Source: Holothuria scabra (taxonomy: Eukaryota > Echinodermata > Holothuroidea > Aspidochirotida > Holothuriidae). From it: a DNA stretch of 64,000 nt. A model generated the notes under the pieces. It had not been told where the DNA came from. It did not search any database and worked only from the letters and a program-made list of their open reading frames with translations. A program made the translations under genes and the position numbers. Below, one piece after another: positions 48,330-59,428 of the stretch. The stretch spans positions 12,091,450 to 12,155,449 of the forward strand of contig CM074187.1 in assembly GCA_037179385.1 (NCBI GenBank), in the 5' to 3' direction. The number at the start of each line of letters is the position of its first letter. The first letter of the stretch is position 1.

Positions 48330-48470
48330 TAAACAGAATACTCTCAGTGCATGCTGTGTAGTATGAGCCGTTCTGCATTTTTGAATTTGATGTCATTCAA
48401 AGAGCTGTGCCAACTGAGAAGTTTTGTAGACCCGGGGAAAAATTGTAGTTTGGAGTGACAAATGGTTGTC
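48330..48470 (+). mobile_element. TTAA MITE, partial copy F
   Basis: Contains CTCTCAGTGCATGCTGTGTAG, CATTCAAAGAGCTGTGCCAAC and TTGTAGTTTGGAGTGA; the 5' half is missing. Confidence 0.6.
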
Positions 48471-48631
48471 TTTAAATTATTACAGACCCGGAGATTTTAT
48501 TGCTCAGTCATATTCAACAAATCACGATAATAAGAAACATCTGTTCAGTAAAATGACCGGGTGCATTATGCACTCCCGGTTGTTAAGACTATCGCTAGAA
48601 GCACTGGAAATGGGTCCTTGTGCATCACAGA

Positions 48632-48880
48632 CTGACTGCATGGTTAAGTGGTTAAAGCATCCGTCTTGCAGCAGGGAGGTCTGGAGCTTAACTCCTGCTC
48701 CCATCACTTTACCAAATACTTTAAAAATAGAACCTTACGTCATTGTACTTGGCGCTCAGCATAAGCAATAGGGTAGGGAAAATAAGCCAGTGAGCCACAA
48801 CTGGAAAAGGCCGTGGTCTGCCCGCTTTGGATAGTAGCCGAGCAGTAAAAACCCATCTAATTACCTCACCCACATCCCTT
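48632..48880 (+). mobile_element. tRNA-derived SINE, near full length
   Basis: A box TGGTTAAGTGG and B-box region GGTCTGGAGCTTAACTCC, the full body (GCTCAGCATAAGCAATAGGG, AAGCCAGTGAGCCACAACTGG) and the 3' part. The open frame 48466-48771 is an artefact of this copy. Confidence 0.8.
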
Positions 48881-49274
48881 GCATTGAGATGAGAGTGTTT
48901 CAACTCTCGGCATAAGCCCTCAGATTTTTTGTTAAACAGTGCACATCGCTCCGCCATTCTTCCCCAGAAAACACCTTATGAGGAATAGACTTGGCCTTAC
49001 GGGTACTCTGTGACACTGAAGTGGTTTCATTGCTACCCCTTTGCGGACCATCTAATCACTTCCTTTGCGGGAACCAGGATTTGATACATCAAGGTAAGTA
49101 CTTCTTTCCTGTGCCAAATCCTGACTCTGCCAGAGTCTATTAAGAAAAAAGGCATGACTATAGGTTAGTAATGCGGGAAAGAATTTGTCGTCATTGCCCT
49201 AAGAGACTTAGACGTGTTTATATTCTTGGTTTTTCCTGCCTTTTCCAGTTTTTTTTCCGATATGCCCTGTCTTA

Positions 49275-49400
49275 CTCCCAAGCCAGTGAGCCACAGCTGG
49301 AAAAGGCCATGGCCGGTTCTTCTTGAACCAATTGGTTGGAAACTGGACCGTTAAAGGCTATGCCTAACCAATGAATAGGAAAATTGAAAAGATATGCAAA
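49275..49400 (+). mobile_element. tRNA-derived SINE, 3' half
   Basis: AAGCCAGTGAGCCACAGCTGG, AAAGGCCATGGCCGG, AACCAATTGGTTGGAAACTGG; no head. Confidence 0.7.
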
Positions 49401-49409
49401 CTTGGCCCT

Positions 49410-51740
49410 CACGATGGTACTCTCATACAGTTTTGGGAACGAAACAGATATTAATTGATTGGTATTTAATTTAATGGAAAGTTATAAATATACAGGACAA
49501 CATGGACGATTGGTCTTGCTTGATTGCACGTTACGTCAAAGTAAGCTTTACTAAAGTTAAAGTCGTTTTCCTTTCCCTTGTTAAACCGACTTACAGACTT
49601 AGTTCTCTTTTGAACCAAAGTAAAATCTGTACCATTCCCTACTGATTCAGTCCAGTGTCACTGATCGTTTAGAGCATCTCTTACCCCAAAACATGTTAGT
49701 AAAGAATTCGCACTATGACTACGTTGTTTGCTTCCGATTGCCCATCGCCTGTCACATATAATTACTTTTACAGCCAAAAGGGAAAAAGTCCTTAGAATTA
49801 ATGGGTACGCATTAAGTGTTCCATTTTAAACCATTTAACTGTTTGAAAGGCAACTTATAAACTTTCATCTACGAGTGGCACTCTGTATTACCGCTCTAGG
49901 ACACCTTTTTGTCACAGATCAAATCAATTTAACGAGCAGGAGGTGGTATCACCTCAAACGACGTCATAATCTCCCAATTAAGAAAGGTTCAGTTCAGAAC
50001 ATAATTGTGTCTAACTTTGCAGCGGGATCTGCAAAAGTGATCAAATTCAGTACCTTTAGGAAGATAGCAAACGGTAAAAATAGAGCAACAGATACAGACG
50101 TTATTTTGCTGACTGATGTATTTTCGTATCAAACAGATGACGGCGATCAGAGGCAACATGTATGAATTCCCCTTCCTCTCCTTTTCAAATTTAATGACCT
50201 GTTTTCTAGGTTACTCGTTTGATTTTGATACATACCGGTATTTAAACAATTTTGAAATTGCCAAAGTTTCCATCGTAGAAAATGGGTGCCTTCCAAGGTT
50301 GAAAACCCCTCATTTTATTACCCTCATGCACATGGTCCACCATGGCCACTTCTTCGTCAAAAAACACTAACACCTTAAATTGTAACCACATGTTTTAGGT
50401 TACGAAATAAGTAAAAACTGTAAAAATTCTTAACTCAACGAACACTTTTCACTTTTCCCTTTTTGCAAGCCTCCATGCCTCTCACCATCCTCATTGGGTC
50501 ATAAAAATACTCTCGTATATTTTAGATTACATTTCTTCATTTCATTTTAGATTTCTCTTACACATTTCTGCATTGTCTGATAATGAATCCATCGTGACAC
50601 GAGTATGTTTGCTAAAAAGAATTGAGTTACAGAAGCTGTTTACAAGGTAAAGTTGTAAAAATGAGACATATTTACTTCGACAATAAACGGAAAGAAACCC
50701 AAAACTGCCGGTTTTAGAACTCTCAAAGACGACTGCTGACGACTTCTCTACCGTTTACTGGAGTGTCTTTTGCCCGACCAAATAAGCACGTATGAATGTC
50801 TAACTTCGTTAAAGTCCATCGACCGGTCGAAATTCAATGACACAGGGAAAAGCTATTTTAGTATTCCCTCTTTAGTTGCTCATGACACAATTTACATTTA
50901 CTGAAGGTGAGACGACTGTCTTTAATTTAAGTGAAAAAACAACATGTGAATTTTCTGATCCAAACGAAAAGAGACGTTGACCTTTGTATAAATCAATCCT
51001 GAAATTTTAGTTTGAACGAAGTGTTCGAAAATATAAATTATCCGATCTTTTTACAGAGATGGCATTGTTCAACATTTCTAAAAGTAAGTCAATTTTGTAG
51101 TTGTTACAATTTTTTCTCCTTTGATCATTTTTATCATTAAAATGGAAGGAATTGTGACTTTAAGCAGGTCATGTGACCGAATATAGAACGACCGCGATAC
51201 TCAACTGGGAGCAAAATGTCGCTTACTTTTGATTGTTACTGGGACATAAAGAGACAGCAGTCGTGATTATGGTTTACTCGGATCATTTTTCGTTGTACTG
51301 TGTGATACTAGGTTCTTGTACAATGTTTCAGATAACGAGTTATACATATATATCTATGTATATTCAACCTTTCACTAGTATCCCCTCCCGTATAAGCAAT
51401 ATTGTCGATGTAAGACATTAGTTCTTCAGAATAAAAATATTAAGCCACTGGTGTATCCGCTCCCAGCTTGCTAAGATTTGAATTCGTTTAAACAATGTAC
51501 TTAGAGCAGGCTTATTGTCCGTATCGTATGTAACGATGCAGGCGAAACTCGCATCATACAAGAAGCATGGAGAGAATAGGGACTTCGCAGTAACGAGTTC
51601 GAAGGTTATATATGCGCATGCGTTAGTGCTGACCTTTCTGTTCATGTCAACTGGTAACTTGAAACATGTGAACGCAGTGTGCCGTCTCGCATAAATGCAT
51701 AGAAAACTGGTTTACGTCACGGCGTGTTTACATCCGGCCA
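49410..51740. other. Unassigned sequence
   Basis: A 96-codon plus-strand frame (49875-50165) lies here without recognisable domain or splice sites. I see no repeat of the families above. Confidence 0.35.
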
Positions 51741-51744
51741 TAGC

Positions 51745-51911
51745 CCTATTTCCAAATAGCAATTACAATGAATTGTGGGATAGAGTTTTGGGTGTACGTC
51801 AATTTTCACCACAGTAAAATGCCATTGACAAAAATTGCAAACACCAAAACTCTATCCCACAATTCATTGTAATTGCTATAAAAAAAAAAAAATCGCTATT
51901 TGGAAAAATGT
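51745..51911. mobile_element. Hairpin MITE with arms of about 50 bp
   Basis: The left arm CAATTACAATGAATTGTGGG, ATAGAGTTTTGG returns inverted as CCAAAACTCTAT, CCCACAATTCATTGTAATTG. The outer CCAAATAGC / GCTATTTGG also pairs, with a poly(A) insertion in the right arm. Confidence 0.8.
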
Positions 51912-52035
51912 CAATTAGCTGTAAACACACTAAAAAATGTTACACTTTGACCTAGTGTCCAAAACTTCAAACTTTTCAACGCTACATCTTTTCAACGTTA
52001 CGGATCCCCATGCTGTAGGACCCTCATGACAAGTT

Positions 52036-52076
52036 CACATGTGTGTGTTGGTGTGTATGTGTGTGTGTGTGTGTGA
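52036..52076. repeat. (GT)n microsatellite
   Basis: GT-rich tract, not inside a recognised Helentron-like copy. Confidence 0.85.
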
Positions 52077-52179
52077 AGAGATGTGTGTCAAGAGATGGGT
52101 GCCTAGGTGTGGTGACGTAAGTGAAGTGAAAAGGAAAAAATCTACTCTTTGGATTTCATCTATTTGAGATTCGGAACAG

Positions 52180-52522
52180 AGTTCTTCGAATCCAAATAGG
52201 GCAGTTGAGGACCATTGCGGAAAAATACCGAAAAGGGTCGTGGTCAGGGTGGAGCCGAGTCGCCAGGCTGAATGCAGAAAGTAGATTAAATCAGTGCCGA
52301 AGACAAGTCATAAACCAGGTGAGCAAGTTTTGTGAGTGTTCTGAAAAACAAACTGCCAACGAAAAACAACGTGATGAAGATTTCCCCTTGTCAACTGGCA
52401 AACCGTCAAAATTCCGTCAATCGGGTGACATGAAACGTGAATCGCCCAGGCATGAGTTTAATCCGACCTGGGCTGTCATCAAGACGGTCACTTCTATGTT
52501 CATGAATCACGCAAAGAAATAA
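52180..52522 (+). CDS. Possible terminal exon, unrecognised basic protein
   Basis: The frame is open from 52130 to a TAA at 52520-52522 with no upstream ATG, so it would be a last exon; GATTCGGAACAG at 52179 is a usable acceptor. Predicted features: EIRNRVLRIQIGQLRTIAEK-type helix start, a WSGWSRVARLNAESR segment, CRRQV and CECSEK cysteines, and a hydrophilic Lys/Arg-rich end. AATAAA signals follow at 52613 and 52675, both within 160 bases of the stop. No family is recognised. It could still be chance. Confidence 0.35.
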
Positions 52523-52612
52523 TTCATGCCAATGCTCTCAACCAAGCTACTTTACATTGAAAAGGTCAATTATAAGAGATACGCTTTGCAAGATAAAATT
52601 CTGGAAAAAGTG

Positions 52613-52680
52613 AATAAATATTGACTGCAATCAAGTTGTGACTGTGACGGAATCGGCTATAGATCCCCAAAGTAAATAAA
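52613..52680 (+). promoter_or_regulatory. Two AATAAA poly(A) signals
   Basis: AATAAA at 52613-52618 and 52675-52680, downstream of the candidate terminal exon. Confidence 0.4.
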
Positions 52681-52689
52681 ACACGTTTT

Positions 52690-53985
52690 ATCCTGTACGT
52701 CGTAATGCACGATTCCAGTATTACGTTGTATTTCCCGAACTATTTACGCTTTTAAGTAGACCAAATGTGAAGGGAGTAACAGGACAGTTGCTTTTCGTAA
52801 CCGTGACCACCAGTTCATCAGTGACGTGCGCAGAAAATGTGAGGTGGATACAGACTTCCAATTTCCCGACTGATAGGGGAGGGTGTTGGAAACTTTTGGC
52901 ACTTTGAAGAAGGCTGAAAAGCAATATAGTGCTTTATTTGAAGGCCGATAAACGTGTTTGGTTATTCGCTTTGGGGGCTACGAACATGCGCACATCCTTC
53001 AAATCGCCGATATAGACAAATCAATCCCCATCTACAACACGTATTTCAAAATTTGAGTCAACAAGAAAATCCGTTTACATCATTCTTTCTTAATCCATCC
53101 ATAACGTAAGGAGGAATCTTAAATGTGTTTTTTTTTTTTTTTTTTTGCAACTTACTGTGTCTAAGTTGCCCTTTTGGTGTGAAAATTTGCATTTTTATCA
53201 GCCATAAAGTAGAAATCAGACCCCTATTTTTGTTTGTGTTGGATAGACACTTGGATTTATGCTTATTGTTGTAAGCAAGTGCTGCACAAAAGCAATGGAA
53301 CGCTGTACACTATGCGGTTAGCTTTGTGTATCTCACCCTATTCTCCACAATCCCATGCACCAACCTACTCGATTTTAGGGGCGCGCGACTGTTGTTCGGG
53401 CAGGTTCTTTTAGATTGTTTAAGACCGATTTCCCCGACTGGCTGGCTGTTTTTTTTCCCCAAATACTTTCAGAAGTGTGGATGCCGTGGTCCCCCCTTTC
53501 TTTCCATCGAGCACGCTATTGCACTTGCATACGGAGTACTGGCAGAGCGGTTGGGAGATCCCAGGACAACTAGTACCAGGGAAGGGATTAGGGTTTTACA
53601 TGGAGTCAGGAATTGAACTACAGACATTGCGTTCGTATGGGTAAATTGCTTGCGATTTTGGCATGGGACACGATCCAAGACTGGACCCTGTGTTGGAAAA
53701 TTTTTGCCCCAATCCAAAAATCTGTTACTATTTAAACTGTTTTTCATTTATGACATATTTTTCATATGTATAACATAGATCAACTTTGCATTTTAAGACC
53801 TTTAGTAATAACTAGGACGTGAACCTCATTTTGATTATCAAATAATATTGAATGAAAATGAAGTTTTTGAATCTTATCCAAGTCATATTGAACTAAGATG
53901 GTGCAGTACAAATACTGGACTTTAATAAGATTAAAGTTATTAAGTGAGGTGTTCGATGGTATTTAATGCAAGGAGTTTTTATTTG
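52690..53985. other. Unassigned sequence
   Basis: A splice-like acceptor (TACTTTCAG at about 53465-53473) precedes a short open stretch to 53616. I see no domain and no partner exon. There is a T-run at 53128-53146. Confidence 0.35.
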
Positions 53986-53992
53986 AAGCTCC

Positions 53993-54140
53993 CTGGTTAA
54001 ATGCCCAATTCTCTCACCCAAACAGTACCAATTATCTAACCTTCTTACTGAAGCCCCTCCCACACTTGTCTGAAATTCATCCTCATCCACATCCAGACAC
54101 AGATCATTCGAGATTCTTTATTTCTTTCTAGAGTGTATGC
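53993..54140 (+). mobile_element. TTAA MITE copy G, 5' half
   Basis: TTAAATGCCCAATTCTCTCACCC end, CTTACTGAAGCCCCTCCCACA, GTCTGAAATTCATCCTCATCC. The 3' half resumes at 54559 after a 0.4-kb interruption. Confidence 0.65.
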
Positions 54141-54439
54141 TTAAATTGGTTATACCTAAAGGAACTATGCAAAATTATCCAGGATCTTGTGATTGACCCT
54201 GCAAGAATTGACAAAATTATTTGCAATTAAAGATATTAAATGGATGTTTTGCAATCATCGGTATAACTGAACTTTACCTCATCATTTAAATCAAAAGCAT
54301 TCTTCAAACCAGGGAGGTGAGGAGGAGGTCCTAACACCTCCCTGTTCAAACATAGGCTACAAGATGCAAACTTAAGGTTTTAATGAAATCACATCCCCAA
54401 AATAGATGCCGCGGAGTTTCATTTTCAGTATTTCAAAGA

Positions 54440-54817
54440 GTACACAAAGAACTCTCCTCAACTGATGTCAAACAAAAAGAAAAAAAAAACCGTTTCGACA
54501 AAAAACAAACTAGAAGTAATGCAAATTAGTGTCGCTTACAACCAAACAAAGTTATCAGTGTAAAATCAAAACGCTCTCAGTACAGTTCATGCTGTGTAAC
54601 ATACGTTTTGATACTCCGCATTGTTTAAATAAACTGTCAATCAAAGAGCTGAGTCAAATGAGAATTTTGGTAAACCCCTGCATGAATTGTACACAAAGAA
54701 CTCTCCTCAACTGATGTCAAACAAAAAGAAACAAACAAACCCAAAAAACCGTTTCGACAAAAACCAAACTAGAAGTAATGCAAATTAGTGTCGCTTACAA
54801 CCAAACAAAGTGATCAG
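54440..54817 (+). repeat. Direct duplication (119-129 bp) flanking the MITE 3' half
   Basis: 54440-54558 and 54689-54817 are nearly identical (from TACACAAAGAACTCTCC to AACCAAACAAAG.GATCAG). Between them lies the 3' half of TTAA MITE copy G (54559-54688; CTCAGTACAGTTCATGCTGTG, GTCAATCAAAGAGCTGAG). Confidence 0.85.
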
Positions 54818-56082
54818 AAGATTTTAGCCAAACTGTATGGAACGCGAAATCTGCAAGTATCATGTGACTACATCGGAGGGGAAGGTAATAACATGGTGTG
54901 ACTACGTAAAAACATGGTGTGACTACATGAACACATGGTGTGACTTCGTAAACACATGGTGTGATAAGTAAAAACATGGTGTGACTACATAAAAGCATGG
55001 TGTGACTACGTAGCATGGTGTGACTACATTGCATGGTGTGACTACGTAGCATGGTATGACTACATTGCATGGTGTGACCACATTGCATGGTGTGACTACA
55101 TAAAACACGGTGCGACCATTTGAAATTGCATTGTGAGGCAGGCGATGTTAACTGTACGTAGACTGTGGGTGTGATGAGAAATCTGTACGTGACTGTATAA
55201 AATGATGGTGTGATGAGGAGTCGGCCAGTGACTGCCTAAGGTGAGGGTGTGATGATCTGATATAGTGCACTGAACTTTTCCTGGTGTACTCAAATGTGAA
55301 ATAAACTAGGAGTAACGGCCTGGTTTAAATTGAAAATGCAATAATGACTTCCAAAATATTATATGAAAGATACTTTGCAGAGAAATAAAAAGAAAAATTG
55401 TGAGATTTAGCTGTTACCTCAAAATACGTTTTGGATGACTGCTCTTGACCTTTAAATAGGGCTAGTTTGGATAAGGATTACAAGTGCTTCGAAGCCGAGT
55501 TGTGGAAGGGGGGCTACATTCATTCCAATAATTTGCAGTTTGAGCTTTTCGTGTTTTTCTTCAAATATTATAATTAACTACATACTTGAGAACGGTCAAA
55601 AATACCTTTAAGAATGCCACTTGAAAAAAAAGCCCGTACCCGAGACTTGGAGAGCAGGGCTGGGGTTGGGGGCCAATTAGCAGGTAGACTGACCAGGTAT
55701 GGTATTGCATATGGACCTAGCAACACCTTCAGAACAGGGGTGCCAAGCCAAGGAGGAGGGGCCTGGCCCCTTATGCCTCCGCCAACGTTCTCTACGAGGT
55801 CGCGTGCCCCGGACCCCTGTTTGCACTGTATCTGCTTTTATCCTCAGTGAATGGTGCCATTTATTAATTGAGGACCACATAATGGAAATCTAGTCTTATA
55901 CCTTGCAAAGTAGTTTTTTTTTCTTTTGTTAATACAGTAGGCTAAGAAGTTTTACTTGAGTACGTCCGGGCCAGTTTCTAAACATCTTTGTCCGAAGTGG
56001 TCGATCAACAACTATTTCTATGAGGGGAACGAAGAATGGGGAGGCTAAGCTGCCATATATCGATCGCGCGTAGCCCCAGGAG

Positions 56083-56640
56083 TTTGTGGGCAAGTGGTTA
56101 GATGATCCCGCTTGCAGCAGGGAGTTCTGGAGTTCGACTCCTGGCCGAGTCATGAAGACTTTAAAATGAAACCTACTGCCATTGTGATTGGCGCTCAGCA
56201 TAAGCAGGGAGAACAAGCAGTGGCGGCGCTACCGCTACCCTCCCCCAAGTTTATCCTTGCCCCCACATGCCCCCAGTTAGGTCAGTTAGGTGTTGAGTTA
56301 ACCGGAAAACTAAAAAATATACCCCTACAGATACTTAATTTTTAATCCAGAGATATGCTAAAACCTCAGATCTTTTGGGGCTTCGCGATCTGGATCCCAT
56401 CCCCCAGGAACACGGGTGCTTTTGGCTCGGTTTCGCGCTGCGCCCGAAAACTTTCCCCCAACATTATCCTTTTCCCATAGTTTGCCCCCCCCCCCCACAC
56501 ACACACTTTTGATATTCTGGCTCTGCCACTGGAAACAAGCCGGTGGACGACAACTGGAGAAATGCCGTGGCCGGCCAGACTTAAGCCAATCGGTTAGACG
56601 GTTAGAAAATAAGCCTTAACGTTCCACCTAACTAGCTAAC
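56083..56640 (+). mobile_element. tRNA-derived SINE interrupted by a hAT MITE
   Basis: SINE head and body 56083-56218 (B box GGAGTTCGACTCC, GCTCAGCATAAGCA) continue at 56533-56640 (AACAAGCCGGTG, CAATCGGTTAGA). Joining the halves restores the GGGAAAACAAGCC block of the other copies. Confidence 0.8.
56219..56532. mobile_element. hAT MITE nested in SINE
   Basis: The ends are CAGTGGCGGCGC and, reversed, CAGTGGCAGAGCC. The flanks AGAACAAG and GAAACAAG match in six of eight positions. It contains a poly(C) run near 56486-56496. Confidence 0.7.
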
Positions 56641-57426
56641 CCAGAGGTGTGTGGGAGGGAGTTCTACCCCTCGTCCACGGAGGTGGCGGATTTTTTTAAT
56701 TAAAATTACATGGCACAAACAGCGCGCCAAAACCTAGCAAGGGCACAGTCGCTCTAGTGGTTCTCCCTCGGCTGTTATTCAGTAAAAATTCTTCCAACAA
56801 TTCTTCCAATTCAGCATTGAGTAGACTAGCGACACGAGGAAAAGTTCAATGCACTGTATCAGATCATCACACCCTCACTTTAGGCAGTCACTCGCCAACT
56901 TCTCCTCACAGAGCCATTTTATACAGTCACGTACAGATTTCTCATCACAACCACAGTCATTACACGCAAAGTTGACATCACCTACTGCCACTCACAATAC
57001 AATTTTAAGTGGCCACACCGTGTTTTATGTTGTCACACCATGCTATGTAGTCACGTCATGCTTTTATGTAGTCACACCATGCTATGTAGTCGCACCATGT
57101 TATGTAGCCACACCATGCTATGAATTAAGTCACACCATGCTATGTAGTCACACCATGCTATGAAGTCACACCATGCTTTAATGTAGTCACACCATGTTTT
57201 TACATTATCACACCATGTGTTTACGAAGTCACACCATGTGTTCATGTAGTCACACCATGTTTTTACATAGTCACATCATGTTATTACCTTCCCCTCCGAT
57301 GTAGTCACACATGGTCACATGATGCTTGCAGATTTCGCGTTCCATAAAACTGTAGTCTGCATATTTTACGTTAAGAAATGCCGTCTATATTACCTTAGTA
57401 ACGTCACCTTTAATATGGGCACCGTA

Positions 57427-57615
57427 CACTCTTAAAAATACTCTAGTCAAATGGGCCCGATCCTAAATCTTGTCAAATGTTTGAAACGATTCGTTTCAAA
57501 ATTGACTAGAATTAGTTTCATTTATGAGTCGCATCTAGTCAAAGATTTGTCAGGAATCCGGTTCTTGCCCTAATTGATTAGATTCTATTCAAATTTGACT
57601 AGAAATGTTTTGGAG
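57427..57615. mobile_element. MITE with TACACTCTTAAAAA-type end and TCTAGTCAAA words
   Basis: The left end is CACTCTTAAAAATACTCTAG and the right end reversed is TACTCCAAAACATTTCTAG; TA flanks both. Inside, TCTAGTCAAA or its reverse complement recurs about six times. The terminal CACT.T(A)n resembles the 58.26-kb element. Confidence 0.65.
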
Positions 57616-57679
57616 TAAATATACCACACATTTCATATGCATATGTGAAAAAGTAGGTGTTTTATTGCTTGCTTCAAAA

Positions 57680-57850
57680 TGTGACGGACTGCATGGTCAA
57701 GTGGTTAAAATCCGACTTGCAGCCGGGAGGTCTGGAGTTCAACTCCTTCTGAGTCATACTAAAGACTTTAAAAATTAATCTATTGCTGTGGTTTTTAGTG
57801 CGCAGCATAAACAATGAAGTAGGGAAAACAAACCAGTAATTGAGTGGTTA
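57680..57850 (+). mobile_element. tRNA-derived SINE copy
   Basis: CATGGTCAAGTGGTTAAAATCC A-box region, GGTCTGGAGTTCAACTCC B box, GAGTCATACTAAAGACTTTAAA, AGCATAAACAATGAAGTAGGG, AACAAACCAGT; 3' part lost. Confidence 0.75.
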
Positions 57851-57984
57851 TTAATTCAATTTTCGTAGTCATGCGATACAAATCATATAATTCCAAACAT
57901 TGGTAAATTTTTGTTTCTTTCAGAACAAGTATGTCGAAGATTATAATGAAAACTCTCCAAGATCGGAGCGTTTTCCGATATTGC

Positions 57985-59175
57985 TGTAGTGTGACTTGCG
58001 CTTTAGTCTAGAGATAACCGTCTTTTATCCGGGTTGTTCAGTTTTTATTCCAGGTGGAATCCTACCAAAGACTTTAAAAGTGGAACTTACTGAAGTTGTG
58101 TCTGATGTTCCGCAGAATGGAAGGCAGTCCAGTGACAGTGATATGTGGGAAAAGGTCATTGGAGCCGCTAGCCTATTAAACCAAAATGTTATATGTCTTT
58201 TAAAATGGAACCAACTAGCTACCGTTGTGCTTGGTGCTCAGCATAAGCAATGGAGTACACTGTAAAAAAGAAGTGCTAAAAACAGCACTTAAAGAGCAGT
58301 TTTTCTGCACTTTCCAAGAGCCCTAATAGGGACTGCACCATTGGTGCAAACGACAGCATTCTTTAAGTGCTAAAATTCTTTAACACTTGTCAGGTGCAGG
58401 ACTTGAGCACTTACAAGAACTACTTTTAACTGCACCATAAGTGCTACCAAACAGCACTAAAAGGCGGTGTTAAAGAAGTTTTCCCTAATAGGGACATCAC
58501 CGTTGGTGCTACCATAGCACTTCTTTGGGTGCATTAGAGACAGCACCTCGGAAGTGCAGCAGTTAACAACACTTGCAAGATCTGTCCAGAAATCTTAAAG
58601 TGTTGTTTTTAAATCTTTAAGAGTAATAACATGTAAATTAACCTAGAAGTCTTTATTTGCGAAACTCCTAATTTGGAATACACTGTAATATTTGTTTACA
58701 GCGTTAAAAGCATCAAATAAACCAATTCAAATAATTATAAATGCGTGTTAGCACAGTGTTATGTTAGTTGACAAATGCCTGATAAAAGTCAAAACCAAAG
58801 ATACAGAAATTCTGCTAGAAATTTAGTGTTTTAGAACATTTTTTCATCTAAATTAGCTCCGCCCACTTTCCTGTTATGACAGCACTATGAAAGTGCTGTA
58901 TAATCAGCACTATAAGGTGCTGAAACAGCTCTTTTGGTGCTCATCAAATTCAGCACCCAGAAAGTGCTGTATAATTAGCACCATAACAGTGCTGAAACAG
59001 CGCTTTTGGTGCTAATTAAATTCAGCACCCAGAAAGTGCTATCAAAATAGCACTTCAGTTTTTAGAGTGTAGGAAAAATAAACCATTGAGCCACTACTGG
59101 AAAAAGGGCCATGGTCAGCCCGACCTAAACCAACTGGTTAGAAACTACCAACTAGGCCGTGAAACTTCAACCAAT
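57985..59175 (+). mobile_element. Two fused SINE fragments, the second split by a MITE
   Basis: The first fragment is about 58010-58190 (TCCTACCAAAGACTTTAAAAG). The second begins at about 58195 (TTTAAAATGGAACCAACTAG, GCTCAGCATAAGCAATGGAG), is interrupted at 58258-59069 and resumes as GGAAAAATAAACCATTGAGCC to about 59175. Confidence 0.75.
58258..59069. mobile_element. 812-bp MITE with TA target duplication, rich in GTGCT/AGCAC
   Basis: The left end is CACTGTAAAAAAGAAGTGCT and the right end reversed is CACTCTAAAAACTGAAGTGC. TA at 58256-58257 and 59070-59071 is the target duplication; removing the element with one TA restores the SINE word AAGCAATGGAGTAGGAAAA. TA duplication is known for Tc1/mariner and ISL2EU types; I do not choose between them. 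GTGCT and its complement AGCAC recur dozens of times inside. Confidence 0.85.
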
Positions 59176-59428
59176 TAACTATAGACGAATTCGAGTAGTC
59201 CACCATTAGTAGGATTCAGCATGTCTGAATTCGTCTTACTTTTATGATCATACATGCAATTCTGAACTCTCTTATTCCGTGAAATTGAGTAAATAAATAG
59301 ATATTTTAGTATACAAGCATCCATGATACAGTAAGCAAAGAATTTGAAAGATGAACGCTGATGGACCCCAGTTATGACTGATACTTGAAAATCAGACCAT
59401 TGTTTCACTATTCGGATTCGTCTTACAG

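Larger units (their letters stand above)
54831..57352. mobile_element. Foldback element, 2.5 kb, with minisatellite arms
   Basis: Left arm about 54831-55289 and right arm about 56831-57352 are inverted copies. The outer ends share GGAACGCGAAATCTGCAAG and CATCGGAGGGGAAGGTAATA; the inner ends share CAGTGCATTGAAC-type sequence next to CTTTTCC. Each arm is largely a tandem array of 16-24-bp units with the core CATGGTGTGACTAC (reverse GTAGTCACACCATG). The loop of about 1.5 kb holds a SINE that itself contains a hAT MITE. Drosophila foldback elements likewise have arms made of short tandem repeats. No transposase frame is seen. Confidence 0.8.

Noticed and set aside
49875..50370. Two overlapping plus-strand frames of 84-96 codons
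   Set aside because: No domain, no poly(A) signal close by, no splice sites I trust.
53326..53616. Possible exon after TACTTTCAG at 53.47 kb
   Set aside because: Short, no partner exon, no domain; the acceptor alone is not enough.
54795..55108. Repetitive HTMQCSHTML-type frame, and its mirror at 56849-57163
   Set aside because: Translation of the minisatellite arms of the foldback element; both arms give such frames.
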